The notes under the pieces: model-generated
Databases searched by the model: none
Seen by the model: only the letters and a program-made list of their open reading frames with translations
Told to the model about the DNA's origin: nothing
DNA from: CSP1-4 sp963777975
GTDB lineage: Bacteria; Chloroflexota; Limnocylindria; Limnocylindrales; CSP1-4
Reading direction: 5' to 3'
Assembly: GCA_963777975.1 (NCBI GenBank)
Contig: CAVZSO010000009.1
Span: forward strand, 124,001-188,000
Length of the DNA: 64,000 nucleotides
Part shown: positions 7,298 through 17,090 of the stretch, piece by piece
How the letters are laid out: each line of letters opens with the position of its first letter
How positions within the stretch are numbered: position 1 is the stretch's first letter
Made by a program: the position numbers and the translations under genes

Positions 7298-8389
7298 ATG
7301 GAGATGGACAGTGCCGCCCGTCGAGCAAGGGGTGGCGAGGTCGACGACTACCTGAGAGATCGGGAGACGAGGGATGCGTTCGCGGGCGTGGTGCGCATCA
7401 CCGTCGGCCTGGAAGAGCGCTTCGCCGGCGCGTATGGCCTCGCCAGTCGTGCCTGGCACGTCCCGAACACACTCGAGACCCGCTTCGATACGGCCTCGAT
7501 CACCAAGCTCTTCACGGCGATCGCCACCCTGCAGCAGGTCGACGCAGGCGCATTCGGCCTCGACACGAGTGCCATCGACTACCTGGACCTCCGAGGCACA
7601 GCCATCTCACGCGCGGTCACCGCGCGGCACCTGCTGACCCACACATCGGGCATCGGTGACGACGCCGACGAGGAGGCCGGCGAGGCGTACGAGGACGTCT
7701 GGCGGACGAGACCCAACTATTCGGTCGTCGAAACCGCCGACTTCCTGCCCCAGTTCGTCCATCGAGCGCCGAATTTCGCCCCAGGTGAGGGGTGTCGATA
7801 CAACAACTGCGCCTACATCCTGCTCGGCCTGATGATCGAACGGGCGACCGGTCGGGCATACCGGGATGTCGTCCGCGAACGCGTCTTCGCGCCTGCCGGC
7901 ATGGCCGACTCCGACTTCTTGCGCATGGATCGCGTCAACGAGCGACAGGCTGAGGGCTCCGACCCGATCCGCGATGACGAGGGTGCCATCGTCGGCTGGA
8001 AGCGCAACATCTTCTCGTATCCACCGATCGGCTCTCCCGACGGCGGCGCGTACGTCACCGCGGCGGACCTCGATCGCTTCATGCGCGCAGCCACGACTGG
8101 CCAGCTCCTGTCAGCCGAGTTGACCGCCGCCTTCCTGACACCCCAGGCCGTGTGGGGGTTGCACGACGGCTGGACACAACATTGGGGCTTTGGCCCCTCG
8201 TTCGGCATCGACGACTCCGGTCAGGTCATCTTCCTGCAGAAGGAAGGGAGCAACCCCGGCGTGGGCGGGTTGGTCCGCCACTACCCTGGCCGCGATCTGA
8301 CGATGGTCGTGCTCTCCAATCTCGAGCAGGGCACCTGGGAGACGGCGGAGGGGATCCACGCGATGATCGTCGCGGGCGCCTTCGACTGA
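7298..8389 (+). CDS. Serine hydrolase of the beta-lactamase (class C/PBP) fold
   Basis: A 363-residue protein with Ser66-Ile-Thr-Lys69 (TASITKLF), the catalytic SxxK of penicillin-binding-type enzymes. HLLTHTSGIGD and Tyr167-Asn-Asn169 follow at the second active-site motif. The third motif (usually HxG or KTG) is replaced near the end by a GSNPGVGG stretch. There is no signal peptide, so it is probably a cytoplasmic esterase or peptidase-type hydrolase rather than a beta-lactamase. The start at 7298 (or the ATG at 7304) is uncertain and has no clear Shine-Dalgarno site. It lies 17 bases after the DinB gene. Confidence 0.85.
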   Translation: MEMDSAARRARGGEVDDYLRDRETRDAFAGVVRITVGLEERFAGAYGLASRAWHVPNTLETRFDTASITKLFTAIATLQQVDAGAFGLDTSAIDYLDLRGTAISRAVTARHLLTHTSGIGDDADEEAGEAYEDVWRTRPNYSVVETADFLPQFVHRAPNFAPGEGCRYNNCAYILLGLMIERATGRAYRDVVRERVFAPAGMADSDFLRMDRVNERQAEGSDPIRDDEGAIVGWKRNIFSYPPIGSPDGGAYVTAADLDRFMRAATTGQLLSAELTAAFLTPQAVWGLHDGWTQHWGFGPSFGIDDSGQVIFLQKEGSNPGVGGLVRHYPGRDLTMVVLSNLEQGTWETAEGIHAMIVAGAFD

Positions 8390-8435
8390 CGGCCCGCCCG
8401 ACGACAGCGCGGCAGGGGCGGCTGGAAGCCTGCGC

Positions 8436-9395
8436 TCAGCGTCCCTCGCGTAGCACGCTGCGCAGGATGAACAACAGGTTGGCGGGTCGCTCCGCCATGC
8501 GGCGCATGAAGTACGGATACCACTCCGTTCCGTATGGGACGTAGACGCGGACCGTCCAGCCGTCGCGCACCAGCTGCGCCTGGAGGTCCCGCCGCACGCC
8601 GTAGAGCATCTGGAACTCGAAACGCTCTGGCCCGATCCCTTCGCGACGAGCGAACGCGATCGCGGCGCGGATGATGGCCAGGTCATGGGTCGCCAAGGCG
8701 GGGTAGCGTCCGTCAGCGAGTAGCCGCTCCATCAGGGCCACGTACGATCCGTCGACTTCCGCCCGGGTCACGAACGCGAACTCAGCCGGCTCGTCATAGG
8801 CGCCCTTGCACAGGCGCACTCGCGTGCCCTCGGCGATCAGCCGCTCGACATCGGCGGCGCTACGACGCAGATAGCTCTGGATGACGACGCCGACGTCAGG
8901 CGTCGCCGCGCGCAGGTCGCGGACGAGCGCCAGCGTGGGCTCGGTCAGCTCGTGGTCTTCCATGTCGACGCGCACGAACGCGGCATGCCGCTGGGCGGTG
9001 GCCGCCACCCGAGCGATGTCCGCCCGGCACAGGTCAGGGTCGAGGAGCATGCCCATCTGCGACGGCTTCAAGCTGACGTTGCCGTCCAGCCCGCGCTTCA
9101 CCAGCGCCTCGAGGGTCGCGATGTACCGATCGGCGGCAGCCTCGGCCTGCGCCGAGGACGCGACCGACTCCCCGAGCACGTCGACCGTGGTCCGCATGCC
9201 CGCCTCACGCAAGCGCTCGCAGACGGCGATCGCTTCCTCGAGCGTTTCGCCGGCCACGAAGCGCGCCACCATCCGACGGGTGATGGGCAGGCGCGTCGCC
9301 ATGCGTCCGAGAGCGCGTCGTCGCGAGATCCAGATGAGCGCCACGCGAAGGATGCGTGCCGGCCACTCGCGGAGTCGCGTCCGGATGGTCTCCAT
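8436..9395 (-). CDS. Proline dehydrogenase
   Basis: A 319-residue single-domain FAD enzyme that oxidises proline to pyrroline-5-carboxylate and passes electrons to the quinone pool. Typical stretches are GNVSLKPSQMG, FVRVDMEDHELTEPTL, VGVVIQSYLRR, RVRLCKGAYDEPAE, LATHD and FEFQMLYGVRRDLQ. YVPYGTEWYPYFMRRMAERP closes the barrel with the conserved Arg residues that bind the proline carboxylate. GGAGG lies about five bases before the ATG at 9395. proC lies nearby on the same strand but is separated by the YetF-like gene and a DinB-like gene. There is no P5C dehydrogenase in the window. Confidence 0.93.
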   Translation of the reverse strand: METIRTRLREWPARILRVALIWISRRRALGRMATRLPITRRMVARFVAGETLEEAIAVCERLREAGMRTTVDVLGESVASSAQAEAAADRYIATLEALVKRGLDGNVSLKPSQMGMLLDPDLCRADIARVAATAQRHAAFVRVDMEDHELTEPTLALVRDLRAATPDVGVVIQSYLRRSAADVERLIAEGTRVRLCKGAYDEPAEFAFVTRAEVDGSYVALMERLLADGRYPALATHDLAIIRAAIAFARREGIGPERFEFQMLYGVRRDLQAQLVRDGWTVRVYVPYGTEWYPYFMRRMAERPANLLFILRSVLREGR

Positions 9396-9412
9396 GGAGC
9401 CTCCCTCGGGGC

Positions 9413-9419
9413 TATCGTA
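9413..9419. promoter_or_regulatory. Bidirectional -10 element CTATCGTAG
   Basis: The near-palindrome gives TATCGT on the plus strand (9413-9418), six bases before the GTG at 9425. It gives TACGAT on the minus strand (9419-9414), 18 bases before the proline dehydrogenase ATG at 9395. One element could serve both divergent genes, which lie only 29 bases apart. Confidence 0.5.
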
Positions 9420-9424
9420 GCCGC

Positions 9425-9967
9425 GTGCCGACCCTCGAACTGCCGGACCTGCCGAGCGACCTGCTTGGCGTCGCCATCCGCACCCTCGTCGTCTACCTCT
9501 TCCTGATCGCCGTCCTGCGCCTGTCCGGCAAGCGCGAGATGGGGCAGCTCTCGGTCCTCGACCTCGTGCTCGTGCTCGTGATCTCGAACTCGGTCCAGAA
9601 CGCGATGGTCGGCTCGAACGTGACCGTATGGGGCGGCCTGGTGGCCGTGATCGTCCTCATCGCCACGGACCGCGCGCTGGTCCTCATGCGCACCCGAAGC
9701 CACCGCTTCGCGCGGTTCTTCGAGGGCGAGCCGACCCTGCTCGTTCGCGAGGGCAAGGTCCTCGAGGGGGCGATGGAGCGCGAAGGCGTCGATCGTCGCG
9801 AGCTCCAGCAGGCACTCCGCGAGCACGGCTATCTCGATCTCGATGAGGTCCGCCTGGCCGTCCTCGAGGTCGACGGCACGATCAGCGTCATCCCCATGGC
9901 CGGCGACGCGTCGCGGACGGCGGCCCACGTCCGGCGCCGACGCCCCAGCCGCGAGCGGTTGCTCTAG
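9425..9967 (+). CDS. YetF/DUF421-family membrane protein
   Basis: A 180-residue protein. Three membrane helices span about residues 15-85 (VVYLFLIAVLRLSGKREMGQ, LDLVLVLVISNSVQNAMVG, GGLVAVIVLIATDRALVLM). A cytoplasmic domain begins FEGEPTLLVREGKVLEGAME and contains ELQQALREHGYLDLDEVRLA and LEVDGTISVIP. This is the standard YetF/DUF421 layout; function is unknown, though spore-coat and stress roles are reported for relatives. The GTG at 9425 follows TATCGT by six bases, giving a leaderless transcript. Its TAG stop shares the CTAG at 9964-9967 with the stop of the opposing gene. Confidence 0.88.
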   Translation: MPTLELPDLPSDLLGVAIRTLVVYLFLIAVLRLSGKREMGQLSVLDLVLVLVISNSVQNAMVGSNVTVWGGLVAVIVLIATDRALVLMRTRSHRFARFFEGEPTLLVREGKVLEGAMEREGVDRRELQQALREHGYLDLDEVRLAVLEVDGTISVIPMAGDASRTAAHVRRRRPSRERLL

Positions 9968-10518
9968 GGGGCCGAGCCGCCGCGGCGCGCCCGAAGCCAC
10001 GGCTCGAGCATCGCCATGTGCTCGAAGACGTGGCCGTGGACGAGGTAGAAGCACCAGCCGAAGGCGGCCTCGCCGTGCAGCACGTCGGGCGGCACGCGGC
10101 GCAGCGCCGGCAGCAGGCGCTCGCGAGCCTCGGCCACCCAGGCCCGCACGTCGGTCGCGCCCCGGCCGAGCCACTGGGCGCGTTGTGCCTCGTTGAACGT
10201 GTCGAAGTCGCCGATCGTGTCGTCTGTCGGCCATGGCTCACCATCGAGGGCGCGGACGACGTAGTCGAGCCCGAAGACCTCCCAGGCCGCGATGTGGGCG
10301 ACGTGATCGATCGCCGTCCAGTCGGGTCCGCCAGCGGCCGAGGGCGCCACCGCCGCCTGCCAGTCGTCTGGGCTCAGGCCGTCGAGGAACGTCGTGAATC
10401 GGGACCAGATGATGGCTTCGTCAGCGAAGAAGTCGCGCTCGGGTGCGGACCAGCCGGTGGCGGCGTTCAACTCCTCGAAGGGCGCCGTCCGAAGGTCAAG
10501 CGCCGAGGCGGTCGCCAC
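9964..10518 (-). CDS. DinB-superfamily protein
   Basis: A 184-residue predicted helical protein with a DinB/mycothiol-isomerase-like arrangement. WTAIDHVAHIAAWEVFGLDYV supplies two His near residue 75, and FYLVHGHVFEHMAMLEPWL near the end supplies more. It is only distantly like the 6742 gene. The start lies six bases downstream of the proC stop on the same strand, so the two are probably one operon. Substrate is unknown. Confidence 0.7.
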   Translation of the reverse strand: MATASALDLRTAPFEELNAATGWSAPERDFFADEAIIWSRFTTFLDGLSPDDWQAAVAPSAAGGPDWTAIDHVAHIAAWEVFGLDYVVRALDGEPWPTDDTIGDFDTFNEAQRAQWLGRGATDVRAWVAEARERLLPALRRVPPDVLHGEAAFGWCFYLVHGHVFEHMAMLEPWLRARRGGSAP

Positions 10519-10524
10519 GCGGAT

Positions 10525-11382
10525 CTAGTGCGCTGCCTGGTCGGGGTCGGCGGTCGCGTCCTCGAGCTGGCGGCCGAGCTCCTCGGTCCGCCGATAGGCG
10601 GCCCAGACCGCCTCCGAGAGCACGGTCCGCAGGCGCCCCGACTCGAGCTCGTGCAGGGCTGCCGCGCTGGTGCCGCCGGGCGAGGTGACCATGTTGCGCA
10701 GCTCGGCCGGGTGCATGCCGCTCGACTTGGCGAAGAGGGTGCTGCCTTCGAGCGTCTCGATGACCAGGTCGTGCGCGATGTGCCGTGGGAAGCCCATGTG
10801 CACGGCGGCATCGATGAGCGCCTCCATGACCAGGAAGACGTAGGTCGGGCCGGTGCCGCTGACGGCGGTCGACATGCTGACGAACTTCTCGTCGTCGACC
10901 TCCAGCTCCGCTCCCAGCGAGCGCAACAGCGCGCTGGCCTGGGCGCGCTGCTCGGTCGTCACCTCCGGTGTCGCGTACCAGACCGTCATGCCCTTGCCGA
11001 GGCGGGCCGGCGTGTTGGGCATGCTGCGCACGATCTGTCGGTGGCGAAGGACATTCCCCAGCGCGGTCGTCGTCGCGCCGGCCAGGATGCTGATGACCAG
11101 CTGGCCGTCGCGCAACGCCGGCGCCAGCTCGCGTCCGACGCGCGGCAGCATCTGCGGCTTGATCGCCAGCACGACCACATCGGCGTCGGCGATGGCGTCC
11201 TCGTTGCTGGCCGCGACGCGGATGCCGTAGTCGCGCTGCAGGACGTCTCTCCGGTCGGCACGCGGGTGGCTGGCCACGATCCGATCCGGCGCAACCAGGC
11301 CACCGCGAAGGAGCCCCGCGATCATGGCCTCGGCCATGACACCCGAGCCGATCGTGGCGATGGTGCGGTCGGTCAGCGGCAT
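10525..11382 (-). CDS. proC: Pyrroline-5-carboxylate reductase
   Basis: A 285-residue NAD(P)H-dependent enzyme making proline from pyrroline-5-carboxylate. The N-terminal Rossmann motif is IGSGVMAEAMIAGLL. IKPQML and VRSMPNTPARLGKGMT follow, and the C-terminal dimer domain has AVSGTGPTYVFLVMEALIDA and TSPGGTSAAALHELESG, all hallmarks of ProC. The ATG at 11382 is chosen over upstream extensions because TATACT lies nine bases before it. Together with the nearby proline dehydrogenase it gives both directions of proline/P5C conversion. Confidence 0.95.
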   Translation of the reverse strand: MPLTDRTIATIGSGVMAEAMIAGLLRGGLVAPDRIVASHPRADRRDVLQRDYGIRVAASNEDAIADADVVVLAIKPQMLPRVGRELAPALRDGQLVISILAGATTTALGNVLRHRQIVRSMPNTPARLGKGMTVWYATPEVTTEQRAQASALLRSLGAELEVDDEKFVSMSTAVSGTGPTYVFLVMEALIDAAVHMGFPRHIAHDLVIETLEGSTLFAKSSGMHPAELRNMVTSPGGTSAAALHELESGRLRTVLSEAVWAAYRRTEELGRQLEDATADPDQAAH

Positions 11383-11397
11383 AGGTTCGGGAGTATA
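11383..11397 (-). promoter_or_regulatory. -10 box TATACT before proC
   Basis: On the minus strand TATACT (11397-11392) ends nine bases before the ATG at 11382. It is close to the sigma-70 consensus and implies a leader of about two bases. No Shine-Dalgarno sequence is present. Confidence 0.6.
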
Positions 11398-11545
11398 ACG
11401 ATGGTGCGTGCGCGCACCGATTTCCTGTGGCCGCTGGCCCGCTGCGAACGAATGGCGGTGTACCCTGTCACCGCCCGCGGTTCCGGCCCCGTCGACGGCA
11501 GTCTCCGGCGTCGCGCTAGGGCGGAGCGCGTGCCAGGGAGGGCCT

Positions 11546-14500
11546 TTGCGCATCGCGCATCACGCAGATCCGGACCAGTGGCGGAGAGCCGCGGTCGCTG
11601 CGACCCTTGTGGCCGCCCTCGCCGCCTTGCTGCCTTTCGGCGCACCTGCGGCCCGGGCACAGACCGTCCAGGTCAGCGCGATCGTCGAGACGGCGCCGGT
11701 CCACTCCAGCGGCGATGCCGCCGATGACAGTGCCATCTGGGTTCACCCGACCGACCCGTCGCTGAGCATCGTCATCGGCACCGACAAGACGACGACCGGT
11801 GGCCTCAACGTCTATGACCTGGCCGGCAATGAGCTCCACTTCTATCCCGACGGCCGGCTCAACAATGTCGACGTTCGCTACAACTTCCCATTGGCAGGCA
11901 CGCTGGTCGACATCGTCGCAGCGACCAACCGAGTCAATCCCAGCATCGAGTTCTATCGCGTCGTCCCGGCGGACCGGTCTCTCGTCCACATCGGCTCTGT
12001 GCCAACGTCGCCGGCCATCACCACGGGGCGCGGCATCGCGCTTGTACCACTCACCGACGAGTGGCAAGTTCTATGCCTTCGTGACCGACGTCGGCAATAC
12101 CGACCAGTACGAGTTGAACGGGAGCTCCGGGACGGTGACCGGCACGCTGGTCCGACAGTTCACTCGTCCGTCCGCGACCGAGGGCCTCGTCGCGGACGAC
12201 GAGCTGCAGCGGCTCTACATCGCCCAGGAGGACATCGGGGGTGTGTACCGCTACGGCGCCGAGCCAGGCGACGGCTCGACGAACGTCCTGGTGGAAGGCA
12301 CGACCGAAGTCGGCGGCGCCCTGATCCAGGATGTCAAGGGCCTGTCCATCTACTACGGCCAAGGCGGCACTGGTTATGTCGTCGCTGCCAGCCAGGGCGG
12401 GAATCAGTTCCATCTGTATGACCGGGTCTCGAACGCACCGGCCGGCATCTTCAAGATCGTGGCCGGCAACGGGATCGACGAGGTGACGGGCGAGGACGGG
12501 ATCGACGTCCTCGGGTTCGGACTCGGCCCGACGTTTCCTGATGGTTTCTTCATCAGCCAGGATCACGTCAACGATGGCTTCAATCAGAACCACAAGCTGG
12601 TCTCCTGGCGCACGATCGCGCAGGCGTTCACCCCGAATCTCCTCATCGACAACACCTGGGATCCCCGACTGATCGGAGCTGTCAACGGAGCGCCGGAGAC
12701 GACGATCACTGCCGGGCCCAGCGGCACCGTCACGTCCACGTCCGCGACCTTCCAATTCTCCGCTTCGAAGGTCGGGTCCACATTCGCCTGCTCGCTGGAC
12801 GGTTCGGCATACACGGCGTGCACGTCGCCTCGGACCTACAGCGGCCTCTCCGCGGGTTCCCACACCTTCCAGGTGCGAGCCACGGACAGCGGAGGCACCA
12901 GCGACCCGACCCCGGCGGTGCGCGCCTGGACGATCGACATCAGCCCGCCGACCGTGTCGTCGACCGTGCCATCAAGTGGGGCAACGGCCGTCCCCACGTC
13001 GACGACCGTCCAAGCCACCTTCTCGGAGGCGATCGCCCCGGCATCGGTCACCAGCTCGACGTTCTCACTCAAGCGGACTTCGGACGGTGCGACGGTCTCA
13101 TCGAGCATCTCCATGGGCGCGGGGAACGTGTCGGCGATCCTGACGCCGGGTACTGCACTCGCGCCCCTCACCGGGTACACGGCCACGCTTGCGCCGAGCA
13201 TCGCCGACACGGCTGGCAATCAGCTCGGTCAGGCCGTCAGCTGGACGTTCACGACGGCATCGGCGGCCACCCCGACACCGACGCCGACCCCGACACCTAC
13301 GCCGACCGCGACCATCCCGTCCACGACCGGGCCCATCGCACGAGCCGGCGTCTCGAGCGTCGTGAACGTCACGGCGACCAGCTCCGTCACGATCCCGAAT
13401 CCGACCGGGACCACCGCTGGCGACATCCTCGTGGCTTGCCTCGCCCTCAATGGCTCAGGCGTCGCCTCTGGGGGCGCGCCCGCAGGTTGGACGGCAATCC
13501 CCGTCAGTTCGACGATCACGAATCCAAAGGTCGCCGGGTATTACCACAAGGCCGGTGGCAGTGAACCCACGAGCTACAGCTGGGTCCTGGCCGCTTCCGT
13601 AGTCAACGGCGGCGGCATCGCGCGCTATACGGGTGTCGATCCAACGACGCCACTCGACGTCGCCCCCACCAGCGCCAGCGGCCCGTCGGCAACCATGGCC
13701 GTGGTGCCCGGTCTGACGACGACCACGGCCGGCACCATGCTCGTCGGCTGCCTGGGCATCAACTCCAGCTCGACGGCGATCGTCCTTTCATCGCCGGTCG
13801 GCATGACCGAGGCCTGGGATGTCGGCGGCAAGCGGCACGAGGTCGCCGACCAGCTGCTCACCGCCGCCGGGGCGACGGGCTCGCGGACATGGTCGATCAG
13901 TTCCGGACGCGAGTGGGTAGCCTGGTTGGCCGCCCTCCGACCTGCCCCCGGCGGTCCGGCGCCGACGCCGACCCCAAGCCCCACCCCGACGCCCAGTCCT
14001 TCGCCCACAGGGACCACCGGTGTGACGCCACGCTTTGACCACATCTTCGTGGTGGTCGAAGAGAACCACGGCTACAGCCAGATCATCGGCTCGCCCGATG
14101 CGCCATATTGGAACTTCCTGGCGTCGGACGGCTCATCGCTGACCGACTTCCACGCCCTCACCCATCCCAGCCTCCCCAACTACCTGGCGATGGTCGGAGG
14201 CAGCACGTTCGGCTTCACGACCACCTGCTCCCCGACGGACGTCGGGTGCTCGGTCGCGGCGCCGACGCTGGTCGATCGCATGGAGAGCGCGGGCCTTGCG
14301 TGGCGTGGCTACTTCGAGGGCATGTCCGTCCCGTGCCGGACATCGACCTCGGGTGGCTATCTCGTGAACCACGATCCGTTCGTGTACTTCGATGGCATCC
14401 GCAACGACAGCGCACGCTGCAATGCCCGCGTCAGGCCTTTCTCCGACCTTGCGACTGATCTGGCGAGCGTATCGACGACGCCGAATCTGGCATTCATCGT

Positions 14501-16019
14501 TCCCGATCGGTGCAACGACATGCACGACTGCCCGGTGGCCACGGGTGACGCCTGGCTGCGAACGGTGCTGCCGACGATCTTCGACTCGGCAGCCTGGGCG
14601 GGAGGCAAAGCGCTCCTCATCCTGGCATTCGACGAGGACGATGGCGCGGAGAACAATCGGATCACCACGGTCCTCTATGGGCCTGCGATCCGCCCCCGAG
14701 CACCCGGTCACCACACAGTCCGATCTGTATGACCTGCTGCGTACGCATCGAGGACTCGTGGTCCCTGACGCCGTTGACCGCGAACGACGGAGCGGCGACG
14801 TCGCTGATCGACGCGTTCCGCACGGCGCCATCGTCGGATCTCACCCCACCAACGACACCGTCTGGGCTGACGGCGAGCGCAGGCCTGCCGACGCGAGTCG
14901 ATCTGAGCTGGAACGCCAGCACTGACCTGGTCGGCGTCACCGGCTATGAGATCTATCGTGATGGCGCGTGGCTCGGCTGGACGACGAGCACCACGTTCGC
15001 CGATACATCGACCGTCGCGTCGACCGGCTACTCGTATCGCGTTCGAGCACGCGATGCACAGCTGAATGTCAGCCCGTACAGCGTGCCCGGCCTGGTGACC
15101 ACGCCTGCGGCGCAGCCGACCCCGACACCGAGTCCGAGCCCATCGCCAAGTCCGAGCCCCAGCCCGAGTCCGTCACCGAGTCCGAGCCCATCGCCAAGTC
15201 CGAGCCCCAGCCCGAGTCCGTCGCCGAGCCCGAGCCCCGTCGCCGAGCCCGAGTCCGAGCCCCTCGCCGAGCCCGAGTCCGTCGCCGAGCCCATCGCCAA
15301 GTCCGAGTCCGAGCCCATCGCCAAGCCCGAGTCCGAGCCCATCGCCAAGCCCGAGCCCGAGTCCGTCGCCGAGCCCATCGCCAAGTCCGAGCCCGACGGC
15401 GGGCGCCATCACCCGCGCCGCCGTCAGCACGGTCGTCAATGGCTCGGCGACGACGCAGATCGTGATCCCAAAGCCGACCGGGACCACGGCAGGTGACGTC
15501 CTCGTGGCGTGCCTGGCACTCAACGGCGGAAGCGTCACGGCGAACGGCGCCCCCATCGGATGGTCGACGATCGCGTCGGTCCCGGGCGTCACGAATCCCA
15601 AGGTCTATGGCTTCTACCGCGTCGTCGGGACCAGCGAACCCCTCTCTTACACGTGGACGCTCTCCTCCTCGGTCAAGAATGGCGCCGGCATCGCCCGCTA
15701 TGTCGGGGTCGATCCCGTGCAGCCATTGGCGGGGGGCCCGACGACCGCGTCCGCGGCGTCAGGCACGGCCGCCGTACTGCCGAGTCTCACGACGGCGGCG
15801 TCGAACACGATGCTCGTCGGTTGCGTAGGCATCAACTCGAGCTCGACCGGCGCCCAGATCACGTCGCCAGCCGGCATGACACAGGCCTGGGATATCGCGG
15901 GCAAGCGCCAGGAGTTGGCGGATGGCCCGGTCGGTCCCGCCGGGCCGACGAGCACTCGCACGTGGCTCTTCAGCCAATCACGCGCGTGGGCTGGCTGGCT
16001 CGTCGCCCTTCGCGACTGA
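11546..16019 (+). CDS. Giant secreted phytase-phosphoesterase fusion protein (four single-base frameshifts)
   Basis: Restored length is about 1,490 residues. A TTG start at 11546 gives a signal peptide (RRAAVAATLVAALAALLPFG, cleavage near ARA-QT). The domains in order are: beta-propeller phytase (DDSAIWVHPTDPSLSIVIGT, GLNVYDLAGNEL, FDG-like repeats) to about 12660; an Ig-like domain with TFACSLDGSAYTAC; an SbsA-type Ig domain; a Pro-Thr linker; a 200-residue beta domain (13330-13945); a phosphoesterase of the acid phosphatase type (HIFVVVEENHGYSQII, HPSLPNYLAMVGGST, FIVPDRCNDMHDC) to about 14815; FN3; a Pro-Ser linker; and a second copy of the beta domain. One uninterrupted frame (about 12045-14715) carries both the phytase half and the phosphoesterase, so the fusion is directly visible. 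Extra bases near 12042, 14715, 14745 and 15236 break the rest. Likely role: extracellular phosphate scavenging. Confidence 0.8.
15113..15405 (+). repeat. Pro-Ser coding repeat in the phytase fusion
   Basis: Imperfect repeats of CCGAGC/CCGAGT/CCATCG units encode an alternating Pro-Ser linker of nearly 100 residues. The frame changes by one extra C near 15236, after which the same repeat would otherwise be misread as VAEPESEP-type sequence. Slippage in such a tract is likely both in the cell and in sequencing. Confidence 0.85.
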
Positions 16020-16802
16020 TTCGGACGGCTGCTGCTGGGAGTCACCCGCGGCCAGGGCGGTCCCTAACACGAAGAAGCGCGGAGTCGCCGTCACCGAGGC
16101 CTCCACGAAGCCCGCCGTCGCCAAGGCGAGCGTCAGCTCGTCGGGGGCGTAGTGGACCTTCGGGATCCAGTACGTGACGTCGCCGAGGTGGCGTTCGGAC
16201 GTCTCCGTCTCCGGATCCCAGGTGTTGCCGGCAGCGCCAGAGGCCGGATCCGCCCGAGAGTCGATGAAGGCGAGCGTGCCGCCCGGCTTGAGCCAGCGGC
16301 GACAAAGCGAAAGGAAGTCAGCGAGGCGCGTCCGCGGGACGTGGCTGATCCAGAAGCCGCAGAAGAGGGCATCGACCGATCGATCCGGCTCGGCCCACGC
16401 GTCGCGCTGGTGGAGGTGCGCCCGCAGGCCGTGGGCGACCAGCCGGCGGCGCGCCAGGTCGAGCGTCTCGGGCACCGCGTCATAGCACCACAGCTCCCCT
16501 TTGCCGGCCAGCAACGGCGACCACCAGCCGGTCCCGGCGGCCAGCTCGACGATCTCGCCGGCAAGCGGCAGCGCGTCAAGCCAGAGCGTGGCGGTGTCGA
16601 GCTCCATCTGCCACGCCAGGTCGTCGATGGGCCCGTGCGCGTACGCGCCGCGACGGAGATACCAGTCGTCGTAGGTCGGAGCCCGCGCGCGGTAGTAGGC
16701 CCGCATCGCCTCATCGGCGTCCATGTCCGACGCGGGGTCCGAAGACGGGCGCGTGACGGTGAGAAGCGGATCGACGGCGACGTCCGCCTCGGCCGCCGCC
16801 AC
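15978..16802 (-). CDS. SAM-dependent methyltransferase
   Basis: A 274-residue class I methyltransferase. EIVELAAGTGWWSPLLAG near residue 85 is the SAM-binding motif I. Also present are VDALFCGFWISHVPRTRL and FLSLCRRWLKPGGTLAFIDS (motif III region). The target is unknown. The gene converges with the phytase fusion and overlaps its last 42 bases. The GTG at 16802 gives this frame, but the protein probably extends upstream in another frame as a zinc-ribbon segment (16806-17047) after one missing base near 16805. Confidence 0.82.
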   Translation of the reverse strand: MAAAEADVAVDPLLTVTRPSSDPASDMDADEAMRAYYRARAPTYDDWYLRRGAYAHGPIDDLAWQMELDTATLWLDALPLAGEIVELAAGTGWWSPLLAGKGELWCYDAVPETLDLARRRLVAHGLRAHLHQRDAWAEPDRSVDALFCGFWISHVPRTRLADFLSLCRRWLKPGGTLAFIDSRADPASGAAGNTWDPETETSERHLGDVTYWIPKVHYAPDELTLALATAGFVEASVTATPRFFVLGTALAAGDSQQQPSESVAKGDEPASPRA

Positions 16803-16805
16803 GGG

Positions 16806-17047
16806 CGAGGCAGCGCGGCCGAAGCCTCGACAGCCGGGATGGCTGCTGCTCCCGTCGTCGGGGCTGCCGATGGCGCGCGGCTGGCGGCGGCTCGCTCGGC
16901 CAACCCGGCTCGCAACCGCATCCGCCGAAAGCCATCGTCACCGGCCGCGCCGATGCAGTCGGGGCAGAGCTGCGACCAGCCCTCGAGGTCGTCGGGCCCG
17001 CGCGTCTGCCAGGCACGGCCGCACCACAGGCAGCTGAACGTGGCCAT
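16806..17047 (-). CDS. Zinc-ribbon segment, probable N-terminus of the methyltransferase
   Basis: From the ATG at 17047 this gives about 80 residues, MATFSCLWCGRAW, then QLCPDCIGAAGDDGF, a CxxC-CxxC zinc ribbon, then an Ala-rich linker. The reading frame runs straight up to the methyltransferase start, but one base out of phase. Fused zinc-ribbon methyltransferases of this layout are known to me from related genomes, so I read the pair as one gene with a deletion. A separate small zinc-ribbon protein is the alternative. Confidence 0.55.
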
Positions 17048-17090
17048 GAAGGGCATCAGGACGCCGTCAGCTGCACGAGACTCGAAGGGC

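Noticed and set aside
7298..8389. Class C beta-lactamase conferring antibiotic resistance
   Set aside because: The SxxK and YxN motifs fit the wider serine hydrolase fold, but there is no export signal and the third motif is not typical of beta-lactamases.
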